This document shows positions 9,994 through 19,286 of a stretch of 29,785 nt of DNA, piece by piece. The notes under the pieces were generated by a model, which worked only from the letters and a program-made list of their open reading frames with translations, ran no database searches and was not told where the DNA came from. The translations under genes and the position numbers were made by a program. Origin of the DNA: Pholiota molesta (lineage: Eukaryota > Basidiomycota > Agaricomycetes > Agaricales > Strophariaceae); contig JACGCK010000387.1 in NCBI GenBank assembly GCA_014925825.1, forward strand, positions 1 through 29,785. The letters are read 5' to 3'. Numbering within the stretch: the stretch's first letter is position 1; every line of letters begins with the position of its first letter.

Positions 9994-10594
9994 CGGAAGG
10001 TGATATGAGGCCCAGCGACCACGGCTCATGTGCGCGCGCAGCGAACGAGGGCGTAAGGACGAATTGTACTGCACAGCTCGAAGCGAAGTTTGGGACAATT
10101 GGTGCTGCATTCGCCAGAGAACGTACCTCGTTATTGTGGAATGTTATGTAATTGAAACACGAAGAAAGTTCCTGGAGAACGCAGAATCGCAGAGCCTTCC
10201 CAACAAATAATTTTAATTTACAAAGTAAAATTATCCATCTGCAATTACTTCAAACAAAAAATCATCTGAATTTTTTGGTCTGTCTATGGCGATGGCTCGT
10301 CTCTATTTCAGCGAAAACCCTGTAGTGGACGAAATTATATCATTTTCATTGCTCTTGTCTCATATATATGCCTAAATATCTCTCCTCTAGCCTCATTCTC
10401 TCAACCAGTTTACTCCTCGCTTGATACGACCTCAGCACGCGTCATAACGTCGTAGCCAGCCGATAAGCCCGACAGTCAGCACTTGAGGCGCCCGTAGGCA
10501 ATTTGGGGCCTACGTCTCACAGAGCACTGTATGCCAGAACCACGCCGACCCCACGCCCGACATCCCATCGTGCACAGTTATGCACGCCGGTACA
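9994..10594. other. Intergenic region between gene C and transporter remnant 2
   Basis: The first 200 bases resemble the 3' flank of the other F-box copies (GAACGAGGGCGTAAGGA; GCAGAGCCTTCCCAA). The remainder is AT-rich to about 10400, then mixed. No gene is seen apart from an inverted repeat at 10493-10514. Confidence 0.5.
10493..10514. repeat. Short perfect inverted repeat (7-bp stem, 8-nt loop)
   Basis: CGTAGGC at 10493-10499 pairs with GCCTACG at 10508-10514. It lies about 80 bp beyond the point where transporter remnant 2 stops matching the intact gene. It could be chance, a hairpin at a breakpoint, or a decayed element end. Confidence 0.4.
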
Positions 10595-12090
10595 CGCCGG
10601 TGCCACGCTGGGCCACGCAAAAGAAACCCGTGCCCCAAAACCTTGGGCCATCGTTCATTCGCCGCGCTGATGAGACCGGGCGCCGTACGCGGTGGTGTTC
10701 GCGCTGAAGTTGAAGAGCAAAGAGCACCGGAGGCGCGCGCAGCAGACGACGAACGCAAACGCGGCGGGCTTGCGGAGCGCGTGGATAGAACGGGCCAATG
10801 AGCGGCGCCCGCTGTTCGAGCGGACAGAGAGGGTCAGGCGACGAGCTTGAGGACGTTTGATGAAGGAAGGTGTGGGACTGCGCACGGAGCCCCACTAGCG
10901 GTTACCGCTGCACCGCGATCCACTTCTGGGCCTGAATCTCGGTCGCCGGCACGGAGGTGTAGTACACCTAATGGGTAGCATCGCGCGTCAGCGCTGGCGT
11001 CCTCGGAATGGGAAAATAGGTATCACTCACCCGGCACGAGCCCGCGCAGTGATATGTAGTGATCCCGCCGGTGGGGATTTTGAAGAGGCGTGTCCACTGC
11101 GAGCCGGAGGCGCCGGCGTACCTGATCTGCTGGGGCATGCCGCTTTGGTTGAGGTTCCGACGCCGGCGAAGCTGTGTTACGAGGCAGTTGCGGTGGGATT
11201 TGGGGTGTAGCGAGGGTGGGGGACCCGCGTGATGGCGAGGAGGGACAGAGCGGACATGGCGCGAGGAGTAAGTTGAAGTGGCGGTGGAGGGAGGAGAAAA
11301 TCAATGCACATATAGCGGCTCTGCGAATGGCTGTGACATCAACATGCCATCTCACTCAGGAAACATAGACGGAAGAGAGAATTACCTGTGAAATGTGTCT
11401 TCTTTTCATGAAACTGAATCGGCATATCGCCCTCACCCTCTCGCGCATCGCGCTCTTCCAAGGAAGTCCTCTTAGAGATCTGCCCCACCTCGATGTCAGC
11501 TTGGGACTTTGGTTCAGGAGCGACCATTGTCGAGTTGTCCTTCTCCTTCTTGCGCTTCTCGGCGCGCTGAGCGCTTTACGTTGAGTTTGGCGACCTAGTT
11601 GGCGACCTCGGCGTCGCGCTTGGCCTGCTTTGCATCCAGGTCCGCCTTGTAGCGCGTAGATTCGATGAGGGTGAGGCGTTGGTGGTAGAGGGTTTTGAAG
11701 GCAGAAATGAGGGCTAAGCGGACTTAAGTTTGGCGATCTCGTCGCCCGCGTCGGCGCGTTGGGCTTGCTTGACTTTCAGGTCTGAATTACAGCACATCAG
11801 GTCGGGGAGAGTGAGGCGTTGGTAGAGGGTGCCGAACGGGGGACGAGGATTGACGATGACGATGACGATACGCCTGACTATCCGCAAAGTCAGGGTGATA
11901 TTAAGGGGATAACAAGGGATGTAAAACACCATGGACCTTGGGTGTATGCCCCGCCTCCCTGATGCCCTTGTCGCAATGCCAACACAATCATCGCGACGCG
12001 ACCGCCCACGACGTCGGCGCGTTCGCAATCGTCCAGGTGGGCCACCAGTGGATCACAGCGCCGGGTCCGCTGATGTGCGTGTTCACGCCG
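10595..12090 (-). pseudogene. Degenerate PHO84-like phosphate transporter copy (remnant 2)
   Basis: Read on the - strand it follows the intact transporter: a MIVLA-type helix end (about 11995), an intron-like stretch, then [22 protein letters not shown] and DEIAKLKSA (11890-11714). A second copy of the same loop exon follows (RLTLIESTRYKADLDAKQAK, NVKRSARREAQEGE; 11714-11540), then the acidic loop, RHFNLLLA, a QQIGYAG-equivalent frame, a VDTPLQNP frame and SANTTAY (about 10710). Stops and shifts are frequent. It shares with remnant 1 the deletion after ANTTTY and the joining sequence GGTCTCATCAGCGCGGCG, so the two descend from one already damaged copy. The extreme C-terminal exon is absent. 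Confidence 0.85.
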
Positions 12091-12350
12091 TAAGACTGCT
12101 GCGGGGTCTTCTATGAGGAGAAAGGGGAGACGGGAGGTGGATGGCTGGCATAGCTTTACGATGGGGAGGGGAGTGGAGGAATGCCCCGAGTTGGCGTGTC
12201 GTCGAAGACAACCAGCCGACTTCGGCTGCAATGTGTGCAACAGTGGGCGGCGCCAAACAACGGAATCCGCCGAAAGGACGTCCTTGCTTCGCGCACGGGC
12301 ATGTTGAACGTTAACCGCCGCTTGTATGTATGTACTTACTCGAAGCAATA
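12090..12350. repeat. Conserved block shared with 4990-5230
   Basis: A diverged second copy of the block beside transporter remnant 1, again on the 5' side of a remnant. On the + strand, one frame across 11990-12090 reads DVGAFAIVQVGHQWITAPGP before a stop. The - strand of the same DNA overlaps the transporter-like segment. Identity unresolved. Confidence 0.5.
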
Positions 12351-12690
12351 ACTTCCTCCACTTCTTCTTCTTCTTCCTCGCTTTCTGGGAATTTGATATT
12401 CAAACTCTTCTGTGAGCTCGTCCTCTCTGGATGGCAAGGTAACTGAGTCTGTGAGTCTGCGACGACACAGAGAAATAGCACTCATAGACAACACGTACAT
12501 GGATACGACCGCCCAGTCAATTATTTCTACCCTCGCCTGTGACAGAGTCTGCGCAGACCCCACACCTTTAGCATTGGCTTGGACAAGGTGCGATCTGCCG
12601 CTGGTGATTAGTTCCGGTGTTTGCATCATCCAGACTTGTAAGTTGTTGAACGAACTTACGAAGCTCTCATTGCGTCGTTGAATGGTTGAT
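12351..12690. other. Spacer with CTT microsatellite, no supported gene
   Basis: Starts with a CTTCTTCTTCTTCTTCCTC run near 12361. A 90-codon + strand frame (12412-12681) ends in LNELTKLSLRR, which has a leucine-rich look, and could be an eroded piece of the F-box remnant that follows. The evidence is too weak to call a gene. Confidence 0.35.
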
Positions 12691-13480
12691 GATGTTCCTC
12701 TTCGAGCACACTCTACCCAAGATTTAGGTTCTGATCTTTGCACAGTCTTCCTCATTCGTCCTATTTATGCGTGTGGCTAGGCGTGGCCAGAGAGACGATG
12801 GATGTACGTGGAATAAGTAGGTCTACCCTACCAATATCTTCAGTCTTGTGTTTGCAATGGAGGCGGCCCCTCGTCTCGAGGCGCTCGACTTTGAAGTGAC
12901 GATGGTCTGTTATCTATTGCCGCTCATCCAACCCTGTACTCATCATTGCTTTGAACGTTTAACAACCGCAACCTCTACAAACCGGCTAGCGACCGGCGGC
13001 GACGTTCTTGTTTGCATCACTAACGCTATTGACATCCAACAACTGGTGCGTATGCGTGGCTTGAACGGTCCGGCCACTATAGACGTCAAGGATGTGCGCT
13101 CAAGCTTACCCGTGCATGTACGGCCGATACGTAGCATTGAATGTATGAGAAACAAATGAGGGATATGCATAATTGGTCGCATGCTCTAAAGATGATATGA
13201 TCCTGCGTAAGACGCAGTGTTGTCTACGCTGTTGGATGTGTTCGGGGAGTGTTCGGCGTTCGAAACTCTATTGGCCGCGTACTACAGCATGTTGTCGAAG
13301 ACGGGAAAAGAGCAGATGCGGGAAAAGGGGCCTGTGACGAAGAAACCTTCTCTATCGTGTATACTTATTCTGGCGCTATATAACGAACTGCGCTATTAGG
13401 TGCTCGGAAAATATTGGTGAGATGCCCGCATTACGCGGATGATGTAAGGGTGTACTTCGGTCACTGGATTAAACTGAATG
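12690..13480 (+). pseudogene. Remnant of a third F-box/LRR-like gene
   Basis: Two + strand pieces look family-derived. Around 12857-12900 is MEAAPRLEALDFEV, an LRR-like phrase. Around 13250-13380 the word order VVSKT.KER...EYT of the F-box C-termini is recognisable as MLSKTGKEQMREKG followed by a degenerate tail. The frames are interrupted and no F-box is present. A shorter version with an internal deletion lies at 5857-6190. It stands directly before the upstream flank of gene D, so each module may once have held a further F-box-type gene. A coincidental resemblance of the first piece cannot be excluded. Confidence 0.5.
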
Positions 13481-13494
13481 GGAATTCAAGATTA

Positions 13495-13710
13495 GACAAA
13501 ATAATACACACTTATGAGCTCTATGTGCACGAAAAAGTTGTGACCTGTCTTCTAATGCTATATTCAACACGACTCTAATAAGACACATGCAAGAATGCAC
13601 GCGGTCTGTCACAGATCTTTCTCCACAACCATCCACAACCGCGCACTAATTGTTGTCGAACGCTAGATTATATTTTCTAATATCTATTCACAAGCATGTA
13701 TCTACCGCCA
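13495..13710. repeat. F-box upstream flank, copy 3 of 3
   Basis: Matches 5243-5430 and 6205-6420 (ACAAAATAATACACACTTAT; TTCTAATGCTATATTCAACA; GATTATATTTTCTAATATC). It lies 175-390 bp upstream of gene D, at the same relative place as copy 2 before gene B. Confidence 0.75.
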
Positions 13711-13783
13711 TGAGCAGAATTTGCCTAGATATACATGGGCGGGTATTTTCCGTGGCCAAGGAATGTAGCTTAGTGGTCGGCAG

Positions 13784-13840
13784 GCGTGGCAAAATTATCC
13801 ACTTTCGGCTTCAGGCAATCCTCATGATCGCACTCAAATC
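13784..13840 (+). promoter_or_regulatory. Conserved F-box promoter module (gene at 13885)
   Basis: GCGTGGCAAAATTATCCACT followed by TTCGGCTTCAGGCAATCC and TCATGATCGCAC, starting 101 nt before the ATG. It is nearly the same as the module of gene B. Confidence 0.5.
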
Positions 13841-13884
13841 GCACTGTCATTTAAATATCCATCATCATTATTTTGACGCGAACG

Positions 13885-15308
13885 ATGTCAATCTTCGGCC
13901 CAAGTGCACTTCCCCTAGAGCTACTCGAAAGTATCATAGATGAAACCTTCCGTTCCCAACTCTCTACTGGCACCCGATCCGAAAAGGTCACACTCGACAC
14001 GCAAACGCTCTCTTCCCTGGCCCGCGTCTCGCACAACTTTCGCCAGCGCGTCAACACACACCGCTTCTCGACGGTATCCTTCTACAGGAGAGGCCTGTCG
14101 CTTCCTTACATCCACGCATTTCTTGATCTGCTTCGATCGGATGTGTGGGCGGCGCGCAGCACGGGGCTTGCGCGCCACGTCCGCAAGTTGGTGTTGATCT
14201 TGGGGGAGGAAGACGAGCAGTACGATATCGTTCCACATCGCGCGATCGATGACGGGTCTTTTACAACGATCATGAATACCGTATTTCAAGGCGGTGTCCG
14301 CGATCCATCTTCGACGAATGACTATATGCTGGCGCTGTGGGGCTCTATGGAATATCCGCGCGACATACCGATACACGATCCCAACTGGCTCAGTTGGCCG
14401 GCGCTCGACCCTGATTTCAGCGCCAACATCGAGCGCCTGTTGGATTCGTGCATTGCGAGGCTGGAATTAACGTGGCTCGGTCTCGTTCCTCCGACGGTGC
14501 TGAAAAGACAGCACGTAAAACACCTCTACATGACTTGTGTGTCAATTCGGTTGACACCTCAGCACATGGAGAATTTTGACGCGTTGGGGCCGTGGAATCA
14601 CCTTGAGAGCTTGAATATACGCAATGCGCATGTTTTCGATCTCATGGCCGTGCCCATGTTGAAGACTCTGAGGGTCGCCCTCCTGGACGATGCAACAGCC
14701 AACTCACTTTCCGACTGTTGGCGGCATTGGAACATGCTCGAAGGCCTTACGTTCAATCTCGACAATAGTAAGTCGATGCTGCCCCAACTCAGAATGGAGA
14801 TCTATTTGCTCATGCCCACCGCGCAGATCACATTTTTCCAAGCTTCCGCGTCGATTATAGGAATTTGTCTAATCTGAAAAGGTTGACCATCGATCTACGG
14901 ATTATAGACTACAATAATATCCCTCCATCCGTTGAATCCTCCACGCCCCAAATCCTCAATATCCTCGGATCCACTCTCCCACCCCTCGCCCGCCTCGAAA
15001 TATGCATTGACAGCACTTTTCGTGCTGTTCCTGTCCCCACCCAGATCGATTGCGCGGCCCTCGACGCCGGCTTAGCGCAGCACCCTCCGTCCGCGATCTC
15101 CACCATCGTCCTTCGGTTTGTGATCAAGTTGTTGCGCGGCGCCGCGATCAATATGGATGTGGAGGCGGTCAGGGTGTCTGGGCTGCAAGTGCTGCGCCAG
15201 GCGTTCCCGCATCTGGACGCGGGGCCCCGCCGGAGAGTGTATGACAGCGTGGTAAATGCGCGGCTGCGCGAGGGGACATTTTCCGTAGAATATCGACATG
15301 TTCAGTAA
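13885..15308 (+). CDS. F-box/LRR-like protein D (type 1), 454 aa
   Basis: Exons are 13885..14767 and 14827..15308, with a 59-nt phase-1 intron (GTAAGT..GCGCAG). The start is the ATG at 13885 (MSIFGPSALPLELLE), aligned with gene B; the frame is open a little further upstream but without a conserved ATG. It has the F-box-like region at residues 8-60 (SSLARVSHNFRQRVNTHRF) and the LRR-like segments HLESLNIRNA, MLKTLRVALLD and NLKRLTIDLRI. It is 24 residues shorter than gene B. The main losses are the segment before PTQIDCAALDAGLAQ and the charged K-D-R-E-R stretch before the C-terminal FSVEY. Both losses are in frame, so the gene remains open and may be functional. It is the module-3 counterpart of gene B. 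Confidence 0.85.
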
Positions 15309-15520
15309 GATGCATACAGTGGGCACGAGGGCGTAAGGATAGTTTGTACCGCCATCAAGTTTGCCAGAGGATGTAACTCGTTATTTTGTTGAATGTGGAA
15401 ATGAAATAGAACTCGAGCCTGAGATTTTTTTTGCCCAGCACAATCTCAGTCACCGGTGGACGATGACCGCAGAGCCTTCCCAAATAGCACACGAGGTGAT
15501 TATTAATCTTACCAATAATC
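15309..15520. other. 3' flank of gene D
   Basis: Conserved with the sequence after gene B, including CAGTGGGCACGAGGGCGTAA and AATCTCAGTCACCGGTGGAC. It likely holds the 3' UTR; no poly(A) signal could be assigned. Confidence 0.5.
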
Positions 15521-15845
15521 GCCGACTTCAAATTTACAACGAAATCCCAACCTCCACTCGAACGTTCGACCCTCGCCGGTTCAGCTTTCACCGAGGAGCA
15601 TGTAGCCAAGATCCTTACGCCAGGCGCGAATGCATGGACAGCGGGTTCGCCAATGCGGACGGGATGCAAAGCGCAGTGGAGCGCCTGCTGGCGGCGCAGG
15701 AACGCGTGCGCGAGGCGGTGCGCCACTCAGCAGCACGAGCAGAACAGGTGGCTGGCGGCACACATTGCGGCGTACCGTGCGCATGTGCAGAGCGGTGCGC
15801 GTCATGTGGGAGATGGAGCGCGAGATACGCTCCTGGTAAGGCGTC
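15520..15845. other. GC-rich block inserted between genes D and E
   Basis: The B-C and D-E intergenic regions align up to ACCAATAATC and again from GAGATCGTGTTGTCTTGGGG. Between those points the D-E version carries about 320 extra bases that are GC-rich and open in more than one + strand frame. One frame gives a helix-prone segment (ADGMQSAVERLLAAQERVRE) and another LVRRQCAEAHLEQRD. This looks like a captured coding fragment from an unrelated gene, but I do not recognise it and see no start, stop or splice structure. Confidence 0.45.
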
Positions 15846-15947
15846 AATGCGCCGAAGCACATCTGGAGCAGCGAGATCGTGTTGTCTTGGGGTATGCGGC
15901 CGCGATCTGCATCATCGGTGCAAGAGTCGGCTCAGCAGGCTTCCTAA

Positions 15948-16000
15948 ACGTGGCAAACTTGTCCAGTTTCGGCTCCACGCAGTCCTCATGATTACGATCC
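15948..16000 (+). promoter_or_regulatory. Conserved F-box promoter module (gene at 16050)
   Basis: ACGTGGCAAACTTGTCCAGT followed by TTCGGC and GCAGTCCTCATGATTACG, starting 102 nt before the ATG. It combines features of the type 1 modules (TCCTCATGAT) and the type 2 module (CTTGTCC, TTACGATCC). Confidence 0.5.
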
Positions 16001-16049
16001 ACAACGGTCTATCTATCTGATTCCCCTCATCATTCTGCCGTCGCGAACA

Positions 16050-17583
16050 ATGCCCGTCTTACCACCAAGTGAACTCCCTGTAGAGCTGATCGAGAAAATC
16101 ATAGATGAGGCCTTTTATTGCCAACTCTCTACTGGCACCCTATCCGATTCAGAAAATACGATGGTCGATCCTGGAGCGCTCTCTTCCCTTGCCCTCGTCT
16201 CACACATCTTTCGCCAACGCGTAAATGCCCACCGCTTTTCGATCGTGTCCTTCCTCCGAAGGGACCAATTTACACCGCAGCCGCTTCCTTATATTCACGC
16301 ATTCCTCGATCTGCTTCAATCGGATGTGTGGGTAGGATCCAGCATGGGAGTTGCGCGTCACGTCCGGAAGTTGAAGTTGATTTTGGGTGAGAGCATCGAC
16401 ATGCGGACGGTAAAAACGGTTCCGCATCGTGCGATGGAAGACGGGTCCTTCATAACGATAATGAATACGGTATTTCGAGGGGGTGAAGGCTGCCCATACT
16501 CGACGAGCGACTATACGCTGGCATTGTGGGGTTCACGGGGCAATCGCTCCATTGGGACGCGATGAACCCTGAATTTATCTCCAACATCGAGAGCCTATTA
16601 GATTCCCGCATTACGACGTTGGAAATGACATTGTTCAATGACGTTTCTCCGACGTTGTTAAAAGGACGACACATCAAACGGATCTCCCTCTGTCATGTAT
16701 GGTTTCGGTTTACGAGTCGTCAACACATTGCAGAATACAGGGCGCTGGGACCATGGAAACACCTCGAGACCTTGGATGTACATAGCGCGCCCTTTTTCGA
16801 ACTCGCGAGTCAAGGGGATACGCCCATTCTGAAAACTCTGACGGTCACTCTCCAGGACAGTGACATGGCCAATGCAATTTCCTGCCATTGGCGGCATTGG
16901 ACCGCGCTGGAAGACGTTACGCTCAATTTAGACAACGGTACGTCGACGCTGCTCCAAATCCGAACTAGAATTTGACTGGAATTTTCTTTGCTCAATCACG
17001 ATCACCGCGCAGATCACATCTATGCGGGCTTCCGCGTCGATTACAGCAATCTATCCAGTCTAACAAGGCTGAGCTTTAAACTACGGCTCGAGTTCTACAA
17101 CAGCAGCCGCACCAAGTCGTCGATCGAAAGCAACACGCACCAGATCCTCGATCTCCTCGGCCCGCACCTCCCGCCCTCGCCCGCCTCGCCATCTGCATCG
17201 ACGGCGCCTTCCATGCCGTCTATCGAGATCCGGATACCGGCCGCGCGGACGACATCCCCGCCGAGATTGACTGCGCGGCCCTCGACGCGGTCTTGGCGAG
17301 GCACCCGCCGTCCGCGATTGCGACGATCGCGCTGCGGTTCGGGATCAGGGTGTCAAGGAGCGTGGGGGCGGCGGCGCTGGCGCTTGAGATGTTCCGGGAG
17401 GACGGGCTGGGGGTGCTGCGCGGGGCGTTCCCGCGCCTGAACGCGGGGCCGCGGCGGCCGGTGTATGGGAGCGAGGTGTCGATGTGGACGACGACAGCGC
17501 GGAGATGGCAAGCGCCGGAGCAGGCGGATGTGCTGCATTACTGGGGGATGTTTTCGGTTGAGTATACGTCGATGACAATATGA
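16050..17583 (+). pseudogene. F-box/LRR-like gene E (type 2) with two 1-base frameshifts
   Basis: A full-length family member with start MPVLPPSELPVELIEKIID, F-box-like region SSLALVSHIFRQRVNAHRF, intron 16938..17012 (75 nt, phase 1, GTACGT..GCGCAG) and C-terminal ending MFSVEYTS. Two single missing bases break it. The first is near 16530, where YTLALWG should continue into the frame reading NPEFISNIESLLDSR. The second is near 17173, where LLGPHLPP should continue into the frame that reaches PAEIDCAALDAVLARHPPSA. Each lies beside a short G or C run, the typical site of sequencing indels, so the gene may be intact in the organism. Otherwise it parallels gene C over its whole length. Called a pseudogene on the sequence as given. 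Confidence 0.75.
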
Positions 17584-17679
17584 AGGAAGGTGATAGAGAG
17601 TTTCTGGAACATAAGTAGCTTGAATGCTCGAGCTTATCGATAACCGAGTATGAGAGAGGAAAAGTCGAGTGAGCAAATG

Positions 17680-18870
17680 CAAATTCTTACAGGGCCAAGA
17701 GAGGCACGTCAAGCAAAATAGTATGATGGATAGGCAGTTTACGGAGCGCGGTTCAGGGGCGGCTAGTTCATTCGATTTCGATGCACACAGTCGGAAGCCC
17801 GTCCCCCCTCTCAACGCGAGCACCCATACCCCGCCAGCGCCGCCCAACCAACCCCAGCGTGGCCTGCAACTATCACGAGTGGACCTTCTTCCCCATCTCT
17901 GCGTTAGAACGCGCACACGAAAGGCAAATGCCTAGTCTGCTGGAACCGCATCCCCAGCGCGCTCGCGTTATTCGCGGATCTATCTCCTGCGCGCGCACCT
18001 CGCCCGGATCGTAGCCCATCACTTCCGGCAGAAGCAAGGTAAACACTACACCAAAACGAAACAGTGCAGTCTCCACGACACAGAAAAACACAAGCAAGAA
18101 CGGAACGAAAACAAGAGAGAGACACACGCAAGCGGCATTCATACAACACCCAAGAAAGATCCACAGCATTGCGGGCGGGCCGATGCGCTGCGAGCGCTTG
18201 ATCCTGGCCGCCCGTGGAAATCTGGAAGGAGCGCGTCCACGGCAAACCTAAAGTGCTCGATTGTTGGGGGATGATGTTCTGATCGCGGTTGATGCTGTAG
18301 AAGCTGCGTAGATGATGCGGTCAGGATAGTTCTGTGGTTCGAAGAGGCTGATGGTACGCAAGCGAGTCGAGGAGGAACCAGCACGGCTCGAGGATCAGCT
18401 TGATGTGGCGCCATTCGGGGACGTATATGCGAAATTCTGTGCGCATATACCAACATCAACGTCGCATCTCACTCAAGAAACACAGATGGACGAGAGACAT
18501 ACCTTGAAAATGCGCCTTTTCACGAGACACGATGCGCTGCGAGAGCGTGCGCCGCCCGTGGAGCTCTTAAAGAGGCGCGTCCGCAGCGAGCCTGAAGTGC
18601 ACGCGTACTCGATTTGTCGGAGGATGTCATCATGATTGAGGTTGATGCTGTGGAAGCTGCGTGGACGAGGCGGCGGAAAGTTCTGTGGTTCGAAGAGGGT
18701 GATGAGATGCACGCGATGTCGAGGACGAGCCAACACGTCTTGAGGATCAGCTTAAAGTGGCGCCACTTGGAGAAGTATATGCGAAATTCTGTGCGCATAT
18801 ACCAACGTCAACATCGCATCTCACTCAAGAAACATAGACGGAAGAGAGACATACCTTGAAAATGCGACGT
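17680..18870 (-). pseudogene. Degenerate PHO84-like phosphate transporter copy with internal tandem duplication (remnant 3)
   Basis: On the - strand, an intron-like stretch (GTATGTCTCTC..GCGCACAG) leads into FRIYFSKWRHFKLILKTCW and LVLDIA. Another intron-like stretch and INLNHDDILRQIEYA, then LFKSSTGG, follow; this first unit spans about 18850-18490. At the KRRIFK/KAHF boundary the same series starts again (18490-18190: RIYVPEWRHIKLILEPCW, then SFQISTGG). After that come AMLWIFLGCCM and, after an intron, [22 protein letters not shown] (18050-17970). Both units show the same join between STGG and the SQRIG segment, so that deletion preceded the duplication. 17680-17870 resembles the 3' flank of the intact gene. 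The N-terminal half is missing. Confidence 0.85.
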
Positions 18871-19184
18871 ATTCACCAGAGACTCGAGCGCCGCATCTTA
18901 ACCCTAAGTGCCGTCTATTGCTCAAAGTGAGGTTCCTTTTGCGCGTAACTTCAGTGTCCATCCATACAACGAAGACAGTACGTGTCTGGTGTAAAATGTT
19001 GAGATAGGTAGTCCGCTACGCATATGAGTATTCATTTCAGAGTTTAATTGATCCAAGGGTTGGTCGTTGCCGTAGAACGCGTCCTATACTTGGCATGAGG
19101 CTGAAGGGACTTGGAAGGGACGCTAGTGGAGAGATGAACAAGCGTGTATGTTTGGCAGGGACGGGGAGTACAAACAAGGGAGGG
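18871..19184. other. Upstream flank of SEC61
   Basis: This sequence separates the duplicated block from SEC61. No gene is seen. The transporter-like intron sequence ends near 18860, so the right edge of the rearranged block lies here. Confidence 0.5.
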
Positions 19185-19211
19185 ACGTGTCTGTTACGTA
19201 ATCTGCCACGT
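19185..19211 (+). promoter_or_regulatory. Three phased ACGT-core sites upstream of SEC61
   Basis: ACGT cores lie at 19185 (GGACGTGTC), 19196 (TTACGTAA) and 19208 (CCACGTCT), 11 and 12 bp apart, 76-102 nt before the SEC61 ATG. ACGT cores are typical of bZIP sites, and TTACGTAA is a perfect palindrome. Because SEC61 is a common target of the unfolded protein response in fungi, a bZIP factor such as Hac1 is a plausible but unproven binder. Confidence 0.4.
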
Positions 19212-19286
19212 CTGGAAAGTGGTGAGGTGGCGCAGAGTGACGGCTCTCTCTCTCAAACTACTTTCTTTCTTTGCGACCCCTTCAAC

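Noticed and set aside
15361..16020. 219-codon open frame on the + strand between genes D and E
   Set aside because: It runs through conserved 3' flank, the inserted GC-rich block and the promoter module of gene E, so it cannot be one protein.
3329..18870. Transporter remnants as processed retrocopies
   Set aside because: Intron-like sequences and 3' flanking DNA are retained and no poly(A) tract or target-site duplication is visible.
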